DNA of 6,422 bases from an uncultured bacterium (GTDB lineage Bacteria > Bacteroidota > Bacteroidia > CAILMK01), in NCBI GenBank assembly GCA_903835275.1, contig CAILMK010000505.1, forward strand, positions 1-6,422. The letters are read 5' to 3'. The notes beneath the pieces are model-generated. The model did not search any database, had not been told where the DNA came from, and saw only the letters and a list, made by a program, of their open reading frames with translations. Positions 1-6,422 of this stretch are shown piece after piece (within the stretch, counting starts at the first letter, position 1; every line of letters begins with the position of its first letter). The translations under genes and the position numbers were made by a program.

Positions 1-1781
1 CCGAAATTCCAGAAATAAGAGAGGCTATCACTTGCATAAGGATAAGAAGGATTAAAATCCTTGCGGCAGGTATCATTGGATCCCGGAGGAAAATTATCAC
101 CCGCATCATATCCGCGGTATTTCCAACTGAAGTTTGTAAAATGAATTAGCTTTGGCGGTCCGCAATGCGGTGAAAAAATGTCCGTATCATCCCATACAAG
201 AGGGCGGTTTTCAAAATGCACACCTTTAAAAACTTTTCCTCTGATAGGATATGGATCGCCCAGGTTCCAGACAAGTACATTATAGGATATAACGGATGTA
301 TCCTTTGTTTTTATAACAGGACGGTTATAGACAAGAAATGAATCAAACTTTACTTCCTTCTTGCAATTATACACTGTATTTGGTCCGTACGCATACGCTA
401 ATTTCGCATTGCAATATGAGCCAAATATGGTATCACCGTTTGGAATAAAAGCACTATCCCTGAGTGTGTACATTACCGGTGGATGACAGGTATCAAAAAA
501 TGTTACGTAATCCGATGGTGGAATATATTTCAGCGTATCCCATGGTATCCTGTCCAATGATGTATCGAGCATTATTTTTGCCTTGGGGCCGAATATTTTT
601 ACTTTTTTACAAAAAACTGTATCCCAGAAACAATTCTTATATGTTGAGGCAAAATAAACCGTATATATACCGGGCAACACATAGGTATGTGTTGCCGAAG
701 GAGCATTCGTGGCAACGTTATTAAAGTCGTCATTGCCATCCCCGAAATTCCAAACATTGCCACTGTGCGGCCTCGGGTCTGCATCCACCCTGAACCGGAC
801 TATATCGTTGGTAAAACATTCGTGAGTATCCAGCTCTGTCGGATTGGGTGTATATTGAATTACGTCAATACATTTCTGGTATTTAAAGGAATCATATCCG
901 CACTTGTATTTGGTATCTACCCAAAGTACGGGGCAATAAGTTCCCGGCTTTGCGTAAGTATGCGTGAATTTATCCCACTTGACCTTGCAAGTGGATCTTA
1001 CAAGATTGCAGCTGTCTACCGTACCATCACCAAAATCCCATTTGAACCAGTTTATTGATTTGCCAACAGTATCAGTGGTATTTTTAAATTTTCCAATAGC
1101 GGCACCTGTGCTGCAAATAATATCAAAAGAATCTACAAAATCAGGCTTGGGAGTTATGGATGCAGGCAATATCCTTACAGCAACATTTTGGGAAAACAAA
1201 TTACTGCAGCCATTGGTATCAATGGCCTCCAGGGTCATTTTAAAAGTATAGCTATATGGGAAGGCATGACAGGGATTTTTTGAAGAATCGAATGCGCTTC
1301 CATCCCTGAAATCCCATAAAAATTTATTCACCGGTGCTTTATCCAAACCGGGCCTGGATTTATTTTTAAAACAGTATTTGGTACTGGTATCACATTGACG
1401 TATGGTATCTGTCGGGCTTAAAAAGCCTGGTACAGGGTTATCATAAATATTTATTTTATAGGGCAAGGTTGCAGTGCAAGTTGTCCCGTCGGAAAATTTC
1501 ACAGTTACGGAAGGTTGGTATTGTCCCCTTTTATAATATATATGCACAACACTCGGAGATGCCTGAGATGAATTTGAATTATCTCCGAAAGTCCATGTGA
1601 ACGTAGAAGCTTTAACTCCTGCTGCAAGTCCTGAGAAACTTACTGACAGCGTATCAGGAGTGGGAACGCATCCCTTTCTGCTTCCCGCAACGAGGCTACA
1701 TCCGGGAGATGCTTGAAGTATGTTTCCCGAATACAGAAATATGAAAAAAACAAGAATTACTCTTTTAGCAGCGCTGGTCAT
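1..1781 (-). CDS. Secreted multi-PKD-domain surface protein, 3'-truncated by window edge
   Basis: The minus strand is open from an ATG at 1781 to the window edge, giving 593 codons without a stop. Residues 1-24 look like a Sec signal peptide: K6-R7, a hydrophobic stretch VILVFFIFLYSG, and likely cleavage after LQA (22-24). PKD signatures follow: WTFGDN (63-68), WDFRDG (156-161), WDFGDG (248-253) and WNFGDG (344-349). Each is followed by an H-x-Y/F strand motif, at 80, 172, 274 and 365. A degenerate WNLGDP lies at 505-510, and a further WNFG begins at 591, so the repeats continue outside. PKD domains are immunoglobulin-like folds, common in Bacteroidota cell-surface, adhesion and type IX-secreted proteins. 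The protein has 21 cysteines in the visible part, unusually many. An in-frame TAA at 1827-1829 precedes the ATG, and the signal peptide supports this start. Any C-terminal sorting domain would lie beyond the window. The PKD and export calls are firm; the biological role is unknown. Confidence 0.9.
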   Translation of the reverse strand, partial: MTSAAKRVILVFFIFLYSGNILQASPGCSLVAGSRKGCVPTPDTLSVSFSGLAAGVKASTFTWTFGDNSNSSQASPSVVHIYYKRGQYQPSVTVKFSDGTTCTATLPYKINIYDNPVPGFLSPTDTIRQCDTSTKYCFKNKSRPGLDKAPVNKFLWDFRDGSAFDSSKNPCHAFPYSYTFKMTLEAIDTNGCSNLFSQNVAVRILPASITPKPDFVDSFDIICSTGAAIGKFKNTTDTVGKSINWFKWDFGDGTVDSCNLVRSTCKVKWDKFTHTYAKPGTYCPVLWVDTKYKCGYDSFKYQKCIDVIQYTPNPTELDTHECFTNDIVRFRVDADPRPHSGNVWNFGDGNDDFNNVATNAPSATHTYVLPGIYTVYFASTYKNCFWDTVFCKKVKIFGPKAKIMLDTSLDRIPWDTLKYIPPSDYVTFFDTCHPPVMYTLRDSAFIPNGDTIFGSYCNAKLAYAYGPNTVYNCKKEVKFDSFLVYNRPVIKTKDTSVISYNVLVWNLGDPYPIRGKVFKGVHFENRPLVWDDTDIFSPHCGPPKLIHFTNFSWKYRGYDAGDNFPPGSNDTCRKDFNPSYPYASDSLSYFWNF

Positions 1782-1952
1782 TTTTGGTTTGTTTTGGCTT
1801 AACAAAGAAAATCTAAATAATCTGATTTAACATTATCCCGAACAAAATTTTATTAACAAGACGTGAAAAAACGCGCAGGTTGCGCAATAAAGGCATATTA
1901 TTTTAATAAATCCCTAAATCAGGCGTAATTTGCAGGTTTTTAAAGCAAGAAA
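1782..1952. promoter_or_regulatory. Divergent intergenic region between PKD-protein gene and pseudouridine synthase gene
   Basis: This AT-rich 171-bp spacer must hold the promoters of two divergently transcribed genes. No convincing TTG/TAnnTTTG pair was found in either direction. The nearest candidates are TAGATTTT on the minus strand (about 1815-1808, one mismatch in the last base) and TAATTTG on the plus strand (1926-1932, one base short). A GC-rich patch contains the perfect palindrome TTGCGCAA (1880-1887), overlapping a small inverted repeat GCGCA-ggt-TGCGC (1873-1885). It could be an operator, but its short arms allow chance. Neither gene has a Shine-Dalgarno site, as is normal in Bacteroidota. 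Confidence 0.35.
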
Positions 1953-2672
1953 ATGAAATTCCCTGATATAAAGGACATGATTTTATTTGAAGATGAGCGT
2001 CTGATCATCCTCAATAAACCTCCAAACATTGTTTCCGACCAGGAAAATGCCGAAGGAAAACATAGCCTGAAAGACCTCCTGCATCGCTACAATGAAAATG
2101 GAATGCTCTGCCATCGCCTTGATAAGGATACCAGTGGAGTCATAATCGCCGCAAAGGATGCTGAAACCTACCGGATGATCTCCATCAAATTTGAAAAAAG
2201 AGAGATTGCCAAGGAATACCACGCGCTGGTAAGGGGCGCGCATTCCTGGAATGAAAATCCCATTGAACTTCCGATACGCAAACAAGGTTCGGCACGAGCA
2301 GTTATTGATAAAACCGAGGGGAAAAAAGCATTGACTATTGTCAGCACTTTTGAATCATTTAAGGATTTTACCCTTGTGAGTGCCAATCCGCTCACCGGCA
2401 GGTTCCACCAGATACGTGTACACCTTGCTTCCGTTGGTTGTCCCCTGGTAGGCGATGCTCTTTATGGCGGTAAGCCATTTTTCCTTTCTGAAATAAAAAG
2501 GAAATTCAGGACTTCGAAAAATACCGAGGAACTGCCTATGCTGGATAGGGCTGCGCTGCATGCCAGAAAATTAAAATTTGAATATCCTGAAGGGACTCCT
2601 TTTGAAATAGAAGCCCCCTACCCCAAGGATCTTGAAGTGTCCCTGAAAATGCTGAGGAAGTTTAACACATAG
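1953..2672 (+). CDS. RluA-family pseudouridine synthase without S4 domain
   Basis: This 239-residue protein isomerises specific uridines in rRNA or tRNA to pseudouridine in the cytoplasm. The family motif HRLDKDTSG lies at 54-62, with the catalytic aspartate at D57. An early FEDERLIILNKPP segment (12-24) forms the usual first strand before the catalytic loop. Other family blocks are KEYHALVRG (87-95), LTGRFHQIRVHL (147-158) and the GDALYGG loop (167-173); a late LHA motif lies at 202-204. The N-terminus goes straight into the catalytic domain, so the RNA-binding S4 domain of RluC/RluD is absent and the length resembles RluA-like members. The substrate position cannot be told from sequence, because Bacteroidota carry several paralogues. 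The start is fixed by an in-frame TAA at 1941-1943 shortly upstream; the leader is A-rich. The family assignment is firm, the exact orthologue is not. Confidence 0.95.
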   Translation: MKFPDIKDMILFEDERLIILNKPPNIVSDQENAEGKHSLKDLLHRYNENGMLCHRLDKDTSGVIIAAKDAETYRMISIKFEKREIAKEYHALVRGAHSWNENPIELPIRKQGSARAVIDKTEGKKALTIVSTFESFKDFTLVSANPLTGRFHQIRVHLASVGCPLVGDALYGGKPFFLSEIKRKFRTSKNTEELPMLDRAALHARKLKFEYPEGTPFEIEAPYPKDLEVSLKMLRKFNT

Positions 2673-2702
2673 TATTACTTTTCAATGAATTTCAGCTGCA
2701 AT

Positions 2703-2719
2703 TCCCAATGTTATTGGGA
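2703..2719. repeat. Perfect 7-bp inverted repeat between pseudouridine synthase gene and ndk
   Basis: TCCCAAT (2703-2709) and ATTGGGA (2713-2719) are exact reverse complements around a 3-base GTT loop. The hairpin lies 30 bp after the upstream stop codon. It is not followed by a T-run (the next bases are CTTATTC), so it is a poor intrinsic terminator. It sits just upstream of the ndk -7 element and overlaps the expected -33 position, where an operator or attenuating structure would also fit. Confidence 0.5.
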
Positions 2720-2735
2720 CTTATTCGTACTTTTG
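2708..2735 (+). promoter_or_regulatory. Putative Bacteroidota-type promoter of ndk
   Basis: TACTTTTG at 2728-2735 matches the Bacteroidota -7 consensus TAnnTTTG exactly. The -33 element is weak: ATG at 2708-2710 (consensus TTG) stands 17 bases upstream, and a real TTG at 2714-2716 is too close at 11 bases. Transcription would begin near 2742, giving a leader of about 15 bases before the ndk start at 2757. The position agrees well with a promoter of the downstream gene, but no start site is known. Confidence 0.5.
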
Positions 2736-2756
2736 CGGCAAAATTTATATAATTAG

Positions 2757-3173
2757 ATGACAAATATTACATTGACCATTATCAAACCTGATGCTGTAAA
2801 AGACGGACATACAGGTGCTATTATTGACCAGATCATTAAAGCGGGCTTTTCAGTGAAAGCCATGAAATTAAAACACCTGAGCGAAGCTGAAGCAGGAAAG
2901 TTTTACGAAGTACATAAGGAAAGGCCTTTTTATAATGACCTCGTTAAATATATGAGTTCAGGCCCTGTTGTACCAATGGTTCTTGAAAAAGCAGACGCTA
3001 TCACTGGCTTCCGTACACTCATAGGAGCAACTAATCCTGCAAATGCTGATGAAGGAACGATCCGCAAGAACTTCGGAAAATCCATTGAAAGCAACGCAAT
3101 TCACGGTTCTGATAGCGACGATAATGCTAAGATTGAAGCAAGTTTCTTCTTTGCTGGAACTGATATATACTAA
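2757..3173 (+). CDS. ndk: Nucleoside diphosphate kinase
   Basis: This cytoplasmic enzyme transfers the gamma-phosphate of ATP to nucleoside diphosphates through a phosphohistidine intermediate, balancing the NTP and dNTP pools. The 138-residue length is normal for the family. The catalytic histidine is H116 within NAIHGSDS (113-120). Other active-site residues are in place by family comparison: K10 in the IIKPDAV segment, Y50, R86 in GFRTLIG, R103 and N113. An in-frame TAG (2754-2756) directly precedes the ATG, which fixes the start. The gene has a probable promoter of its own 20 bp upstream. It is followed after 80 bp by an unrelated coiled-coil gene that may share its transcript. Nothing is missing or unusual in the protein. 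Confidence 0.98.
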   Translation: MTNITLTIIKPDAVKDGHTGAIIDQIIKAGFSVKAMKLKHLSEAEAGKFYEVHKERPFYNDLVKYMSSGPVVPMVLEKADAITGFRTLIGATNPANADEGTIRKNFGKSIESNAIHGSDSDDNAKIEASFFFAGTDIY

Positions 3174-3253
3174 TTATCGTTGAGTTGCAAAGGTTACTTT
3201 CCGGATTCATCACACACCGTAAGAACATTGTAACCATTCGTTAATAATTTTTT

Positions 3254-4186
3254 ATGGAAAAAGAGGAAGAAAAGAAAGATCGAAAAACAGGCTTGGTATG
3301 GCTGCTGCTATTGTTTTTGCTGGCATCCATTGGTTTGAACATATACCTGTTTTCATCCACTGAGAAAAAAGACCAGCTGCTGAACAAGGAAATGGTTGAA
3401 AGTGATAACCTGAAAAAGGACTTCCAGAAACAACTGGATAGTGCTCACACTCAACTGGAGGAATACAAAGGCAAGAATGCCAAGATGGATGCACGCATCC
3501 AGGAGATTGAAAGTGACCTCAAGGCCAAGGAAGCAAGGATTTCAAGCCTTTTAAAGGATAATAAAATCACTTACAACAAGTTCGTGGATGCCAAGGACGA
3601 AATTGACAAGTGGAAATATTATGCCGGTAAATACCTCAAGCAGGTGGATGAACTTTCGGAGGAAAACAAGCGTCTTTCTACTGAAAACAAGGACCTTACA
3701 ACGGAAGTTAAGAAAAACAAGCACGATATTGATCAGCTTACCGATGAAAATATCACCTTTAAGAACAAGGTAGCACTTGGAGAACAGCTTAAGGCTACCA
3801 ATATGGTTATAACGGGTGTTAGAATGAGAAGCAGTGGCAAGGAAAGGGAAACTAATCGTGCCAGTCAGATTGAAAAAATAAAGATCTGCTTCGATATTCC
3901 CGAAAACCACGTTGCCGATAATGGTAACCGCGATATTTTCATCAAGGTGAATGATCCTGCCGGGCAACCTGTTGTTATCCAAAGTATGGGATCCGGGACA
4001 TTTACGTATCAGGGGACCGAATCAAGTTATACATCAAAGGAGCAGGTTTTTTATGACAATGCTCCTAAGAATTTTTGCATCTATTGGGGCTTTGCCAAGG
4101 ATGCGCACTTGAAAACAGGAACATACACCATTGAATTATATACCGAAGGGTATAAGATGGGTGAGAAAAATTTCACTGTCAAATAA
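3254..4186 (+). CDS. Membrane-anchored coiled-coil protein of unknown function
   Basis: This 310-residue protein was not recognised as a named family. It has a charged N-terminus (residues 1-12, rich in E and K), one transmembrane segment (about 13-34, WLLLLFLLASIGLNIYLF), a long charged heptad-like coiled coil (about 37-176) and a C-terminal, apparently beta-rich domain (about 181-310). The C-terminal domain includes ITGVRMRSSGKERETN, IKICFDIPEN and DIFIKVNDPAGQPV. The K/R/E-rich N-terminus and following hydrophobic segment suggest a type II anchor with the coiled coil and C-terminal domain in the periplasm; this is inference. From memory, similar proteins with this C-terminal domain occur widely in Bacteroidota, often mislabelled SMC-like because of the coiled coil. 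The start is fixed by an in-frame TAA (3245-3247). The 80-bp gap after ndk has no clear -7/-33 pair, only a spaced inverted repeat GGTTAC/GTAACC (3192-3197, 3230-3235), so co-transcription with ndk is plausible. A strong terminator follows. Confidence 0.85.
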   Translation: MEKEEEKKDRKTGLVWLLLLFLLASIGLNIYLFSSTEKKDQLLNKEMVESDNLKKDFQKQLDSAHTQLEEYKGKNAKMDARIQEIESDLKAKEARISSLLKDNKITYNKFVDAKDEIDKWKYYAGKYLKQVDELSEENKRLSTENKDLTTEVKKNKHDIDQLTDENITFKNKVALGEQLKATNMVITGVRMRSSGKERETNRASQIEKIKICFDIPENHVADNGNRDIFIKVNDPAGQPVVIQSMGSGTFTYQGTESSYTSKEQVFYDNAPKNFCIYWGFAKDAHLKTGTYTIELYTEGYKMGEKNFTVK

Positions 4187-4199
4187 CTGAAAATCAAAT

Positions 4200-4221
4200 G
4201 GTTTAGTTGAAAAATTAAACC
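4200..4221 (+). repeat. Weak hairpin preceding the main terminator
   Basis: GGTTTA (4200-4205) pairs with TAAACC (4216-4221) around an A-rich loop, possibly extended by one G-U and one T-A pair. It lies 13 bp after the coiled-coil gene stop and 9 bp before the main terminator stem. The stem is AT-rich and may be chance or may protect the transcript 3' end. Confidence 0.3.
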
Positions 4222-4230
4222 TTCTAACAT

Positions 4231-4269
4231 AAGGCAGCCATACTTCTATAGTATGGCTGCTTTCTTTTT
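4231..4269 (+). terminator. Strong rho-independent terminator
   Basis: GCAGCCATACT (4234-4244) pairs perfectly with AGTATGGCTGC (4250-4260), an 11-bp stem with a 5-base loop (4245-4249). A G-U and two A-T pairs (4231-4233 with 4261-4263) can extend it. A T-rich tract, TTTCTTTTT (4261-4269), follows on the plus strand. This would end the transcript of the coiled-coil gene, and of ndk if they are co-transcribed. The opposite side has no comparable T-tract, so it acts in the plus direction. Confidence 0.93.
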
Positions 4270-4276
4270 GCCCGGA

Positions 4277-4284
4277 TAAATTTG
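4277..4284 (+). promoter_or_regulatory. Possible -7 element for the ppiD-like gene
   Basis: TAAATTTG matches TAnnTTTG exactly and lies only 8 bp beyond the terminator T-tract. The TTTG at 4267-4270 is much too close to act as its -33 element, and the expected position falls inside the terminator stem without a TTG. The leader to the ATG at 4346 would be about 55 bases. With six defined bases in an AT-rich gap, chance occurrence is not negligible. Confidence 0.3.
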
Positions 4285-4345
4285 GAAAAGCACAAGTATT
4301 TAAAGTAAATTCGCGGTTTATTACTAAATAGAAACTATAGATTAA

Positions 4346-6422
4346 ATGGCTACAATTAGCAAAATACGCAAACATTCCGGTTGGGTAATCGGTGCAATCG
4401 GAGCAGCAATGTTGGCATTCCTTATCAGCGATGTTTTCACTTCCGGGCGACTTAACTTCTTAACTCATGGCCCAAAAGGCATGGGTAGCGTCTATGGCGA
4501 AGAAGTGGATGTCCGCGATTATCAAACCAAGTTTGATGCCACCCTGAAACAACAAAGGGCAAATATGCCTCCTGAACAAAGCCTTAGCCCTTTACAGGAA
4601 GCCCAGATCAATGATCAGGTTTGGAATGATTATATCGATGAATTGATCATGCAAAAAGAGTGGAATAACCTGGGAATAGACGTTACAGGTGATGAACTGG
4701 TTGACATGATTGTATATCATCCTCATAAAATAGCCTTGAGGCTTCTCGCAGAGCCAAGCACCGGCAAATACGACAGGGACAGGTGGTATCAAATCATCAA
4801 ATCCATTGACAAGCAGCCTCAGGTAGCACAGGATCAGTGGAAAAACATCGAAGACATCCTGACCAAGCAAAGGTGCAAGGAGAAATACGATGGCTTGGTT
4901 AAAAATGCCATGTATGTTACTGACCTTGAAGCAAAGGATAATTTCATCGGGCAAAACAAGATGTATACTGCCGAGTATGTTCCTCTTTTCACAAGTGCTA
5001 TTAATGACAAGGATATTGAAGTAACTGACAAGGATATCCAGGACTACATCAATAAGCATAAGGATGAATACAAGCAGGATGAAGCGAGAAGCATAGAATA
5101 TGTTTCCTTTGATATTGCTCCTTCAGTTGCTGATAGCAATGCCGCTAAAAAATGGATCGACGAACAAACAATAGCTTTGAAAGTATCCAAGAATGACTCC
5201 AATTTCGCATTTAGCAGAAGAGGTACTTATTCTGCCAAATGGATGCATCATGGGGATTTCCCTGTGGCTCTTGAAGATGAAATATTTTCATCCGATAGCG
5301 GCAAGATCATTGGCCCGACCTACGATAACGGCAATTACAAACTGATGAAGGTTTCAAAAATCAAGAATGATTCAGTAGTATTCTACAAGGCAAGTCATAT
5401 ACTCATCACTCCTACCGGGCCTACAGAGGCGGATAGCGTAGAAGCTGAAAACAAGGTAAGAGACATTTACAACCAGATCAAGAAAGGGGCTGATTTTTCA
5501 AAGATCGCTGCTGAAAAAAGCCAGGATCCGGGTTCAGGCGCCAAAGGTGGCGACCTAGGCTGGGCTCCTGCTCAAAAATACGTGCCTCAGTTTGCAAATG
5601 CCCTGAAAAAAGAAAAGATGGGTGATATGGTTATCGTCCGTACACACTTTGGTGCGCACCTTATCAAACTGACCGCTGCACCAAGTTCAAGGGCAGTAAA
5701 AGTGCTTGAACTTAATAAACCTATACTGGCAGGAAACGAAACATACAATGCTGCATACGCAGCCGCAGGTGCTTTCCGTGCAAAAATTCAAAAGCCTGAA
5801 GATTTTGATCCGCAGGTTACAAAAGCAGGATTGACCAAAAGGCTTGCAAAGGATATTAAGCATAATGACAAGATCATTCCGGGAATTGAAAATCCACGCG
5901 AGCTTACCCGCTGGATCTATGAAAACGAAATAGGAAGCGTTTCTTCCCCAATTTCCCTGAACAATAAAATTGTCGTTGCTTACCTTGGTAAGATAAAGAA
6001 CGAAGGCTTGAAAAGTGTAGAAGATGCACGTGATGAAGTTACTCCTATTGTCAGGAATGAAAAGAAGAAAGACAAGCTTATGGAGAAAGTTAAGGAAGCG
6101 CTTGACAAGAATACCACTTTGGAAGCTGTTGCAAAAGCTATTGGCAGCAATGTAAACTCTGCAGAAGGTATCAGCTTCCTGAATACTGCTGTTCCTAACC
6201 TTGCCAATGAGCCTGCACTGATCGGTTATATATGCGGAAGCAAACCAAACAAAATGTCAGGTCCTATCCGCGGACAGGGTGCTGTGTTTGTTATCAATGT
6301 AAAAAGCGTGAATTCAATTAATGTGCCTGCTACTTTCCCTGAGCGTGCACAATTAACGAATGCTGACCAAATGCACTCAATGGAAGTCAACAATGCGCTT
6401 CACACTGCTGCAGATGTAAAAG
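4346..6422 (+). CDS. ppiD: PpiD/SurA-type membrane-anchored peptidyl-prolyl isomerase, 3'-truncated by window edge
   Basis: The frame is open for 692 codons to the window end. An in-frame TAA (4343-4345) directly precedes the ATG. A single transmembrane segment at about 12-31 (GWVIGAIGAAMLAFLISDVF) follows a short positive N-terminus, giving a type II anchor with the body in the periplasm. Residues about 48-165 are helix-rich and match SurA_N/PpiD chaperone domains, including GEEVDVRDYQTKFD. A parvulin rotamase domain spans about 345-442: ASHILI (349-354), GGDLGW (401-406) and HFGAHLIKL (434-442). The putative catalytic residues H351, D403 and H438 are present. The C-terminal part includes a segment at about 525-575, IVVAYLGKIKNEGLKSVEDA, typical of PpiD tails. 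PpiD-type proteins assist folding of newly exported proteins near the Sec translocon. Bacteroidota homologues are, from memory, about 690-710 residues, so little is probably missing. The gene starts after a strong terminator and likely forms its own unit. Confidence 0.92.
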   Translation, partial: MATISKIRKHSGWVIGAIGAAMLAFLISDVFTSGRLNFLTHGPKGMGSVYGEEVDVRDYQTKFDATLKQQRANMPPEQSLSPLQEAQINDQVWNDYIDELIMQKEWNNLGIDVTGDELVDMIVYHPHKIALRLLAEPSTGKYDRDRWYQIIKSIDKQPQVAQDQWKNIEDILTKQRCKEKYDGLVKNAMYVTDLEAKDNFIGQNKMYTAEYVPLFTSAINDKDIEVTDKDIQDYINKHKDEYKQDEARSIEYVSFDIAPSVADSNAAKKWIDEQTIALKVSKNDSNFAFSRRGTYSAKWMHHGDFPVALEDEIFSSDSGKIIGPTYDNGNYKLMKVSKIKNDSVVFYKASHILITPTGPTEADSVEAENKVRDIYNQIKKGADFSKIAAEKSQDPGSGAKGGDLGWAPAQKYVPQFANALKKEKMGDMVIVRTHFGAHLIKLTAAPSSRAVKVLELNKPILAGNETYNAAYAAAGAFRAKIQKPEDFDPQVTKAGLTKRLAKDIKHNDKIIPGIENPRELTRWIYENEIGSVSSPISLNNKIVVAYLGKIKNEGLKSVEDARDEVTPIVRNEKKKDKLMEKVKEALDKNTTLEAVAKAIGSNVNSAEGISFLNTAVPNLANEPALIGYICGSKPNKMSGPIRGQGAVFVINVKSVNSINVPATFPERAQLTNADQMHSMEVNNALHTAADVK

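Noticed and set aside
464..1251. Three overlapping plus-strand open frames (464-724, 687-1058, 964-1251)
   Set aside because: They lie antisense to the continuous PKD-protein frame, whose domains and signal peptide are convincing; their translations show no family features.
1687..1781. Lipoprotein signal for the PKD protein
   Set aside because: C28 is preceded by S-P-G, and proline at -2 does not fit a lipobox; ordinary cleavage after LQA (22-24) is the better reading.
3192..3235. Spaced inverted repeat GGTTAC/GTAACC as a regulatory hairpin
   Set aside because: The arms are only 6 bp with a 32-base loop and no other support; expected by chance.
3362..3781. SMC or chromosome-segregation protein
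   Set aside because: Only coiled-coil composition resembles SMC; there is no Walker A/B or hinge, and a membrane segment is present.
3551..3982. Minus-strand open frame of 143 codons
   Set aside because: It is the antisense shadow of the coiled-coil region, whose K/E-rich codons give long hydrophobic antisense frames; no start context or recognisable domain.
4592..5059. Minus-strand open frame of 155 codons
   Set aside because: It is fully inside the PpiD-like coding frame in antisense and shows no domain.
1..6422. CRISPR array, transposon ends, tRNA or rRNA genes
   Set aside because: No regularly spaced direct repeats, transposase-like frames, terminal inverted repeats or cloverleaf sequences were seen on either strand.

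Overview
The window looks like chromosomal DNA of a Bacteroidota (Bacteroidetes) bacterium. The supporting signs are the moderately AT-rich composition, A-rich leaders without Shine-Dalgarno sites, TAnnTTTG-type -7 elements, a large PKD-repeat surface protein, and a PpiD-type foldase with close Bacteroidota character. No mobile element, CRISPR array, tRNA or rRNA gene was seen.

Layout. Positions 1-1781 (minus strand) hold the N-terminal 593 codons of a large secreted protein with a signal peptide, four clear PKD domains, one degenerate one, and another starting at the window edge; its C-terminus lies outside. A 171-bp divergent intergenic region follows. The rest runs on the plus strand: an RluA-family pseudouridine synthase (1953-2672), nucleoside diphosphate kinase ndk (2757-3173), a membrane-anchored coiled-coil protein of unknown function (3254-4186), a strong rho-independent terminator (4231-4269), and a PpiD/SurA-type peptidyl-prolyl isomerase (4346 to the window end). 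The isomerase is open at its 3' end but probably nearly complete.

Reading as a unit. The pseudouridine synthase and ndk are separated by 84 bp containing an inverted repeat and a good -7 element, so ndk probably has its own promoter. The coiled-coil gene follows ndk by 80 bp without an obvious promoter and may be co-transcribed, with the 11-bp-stem terminator ending the unit. The ppiD-like gene is a separate unit starting just after that terminator. The divergent surface protein would be exported by Sec and could be a client of periplasmic foldases, but nothing in the sequence links it to the ppiD-like gene beyond proximity.

No convincing new multi-gene system is visible. The items most worth a second look are the cysteine- and Asp-Thr-rich PKD protein, the uncharacterised coiled-coil protein, and the apparently intact parvulin active site of the PpiD-like protein.
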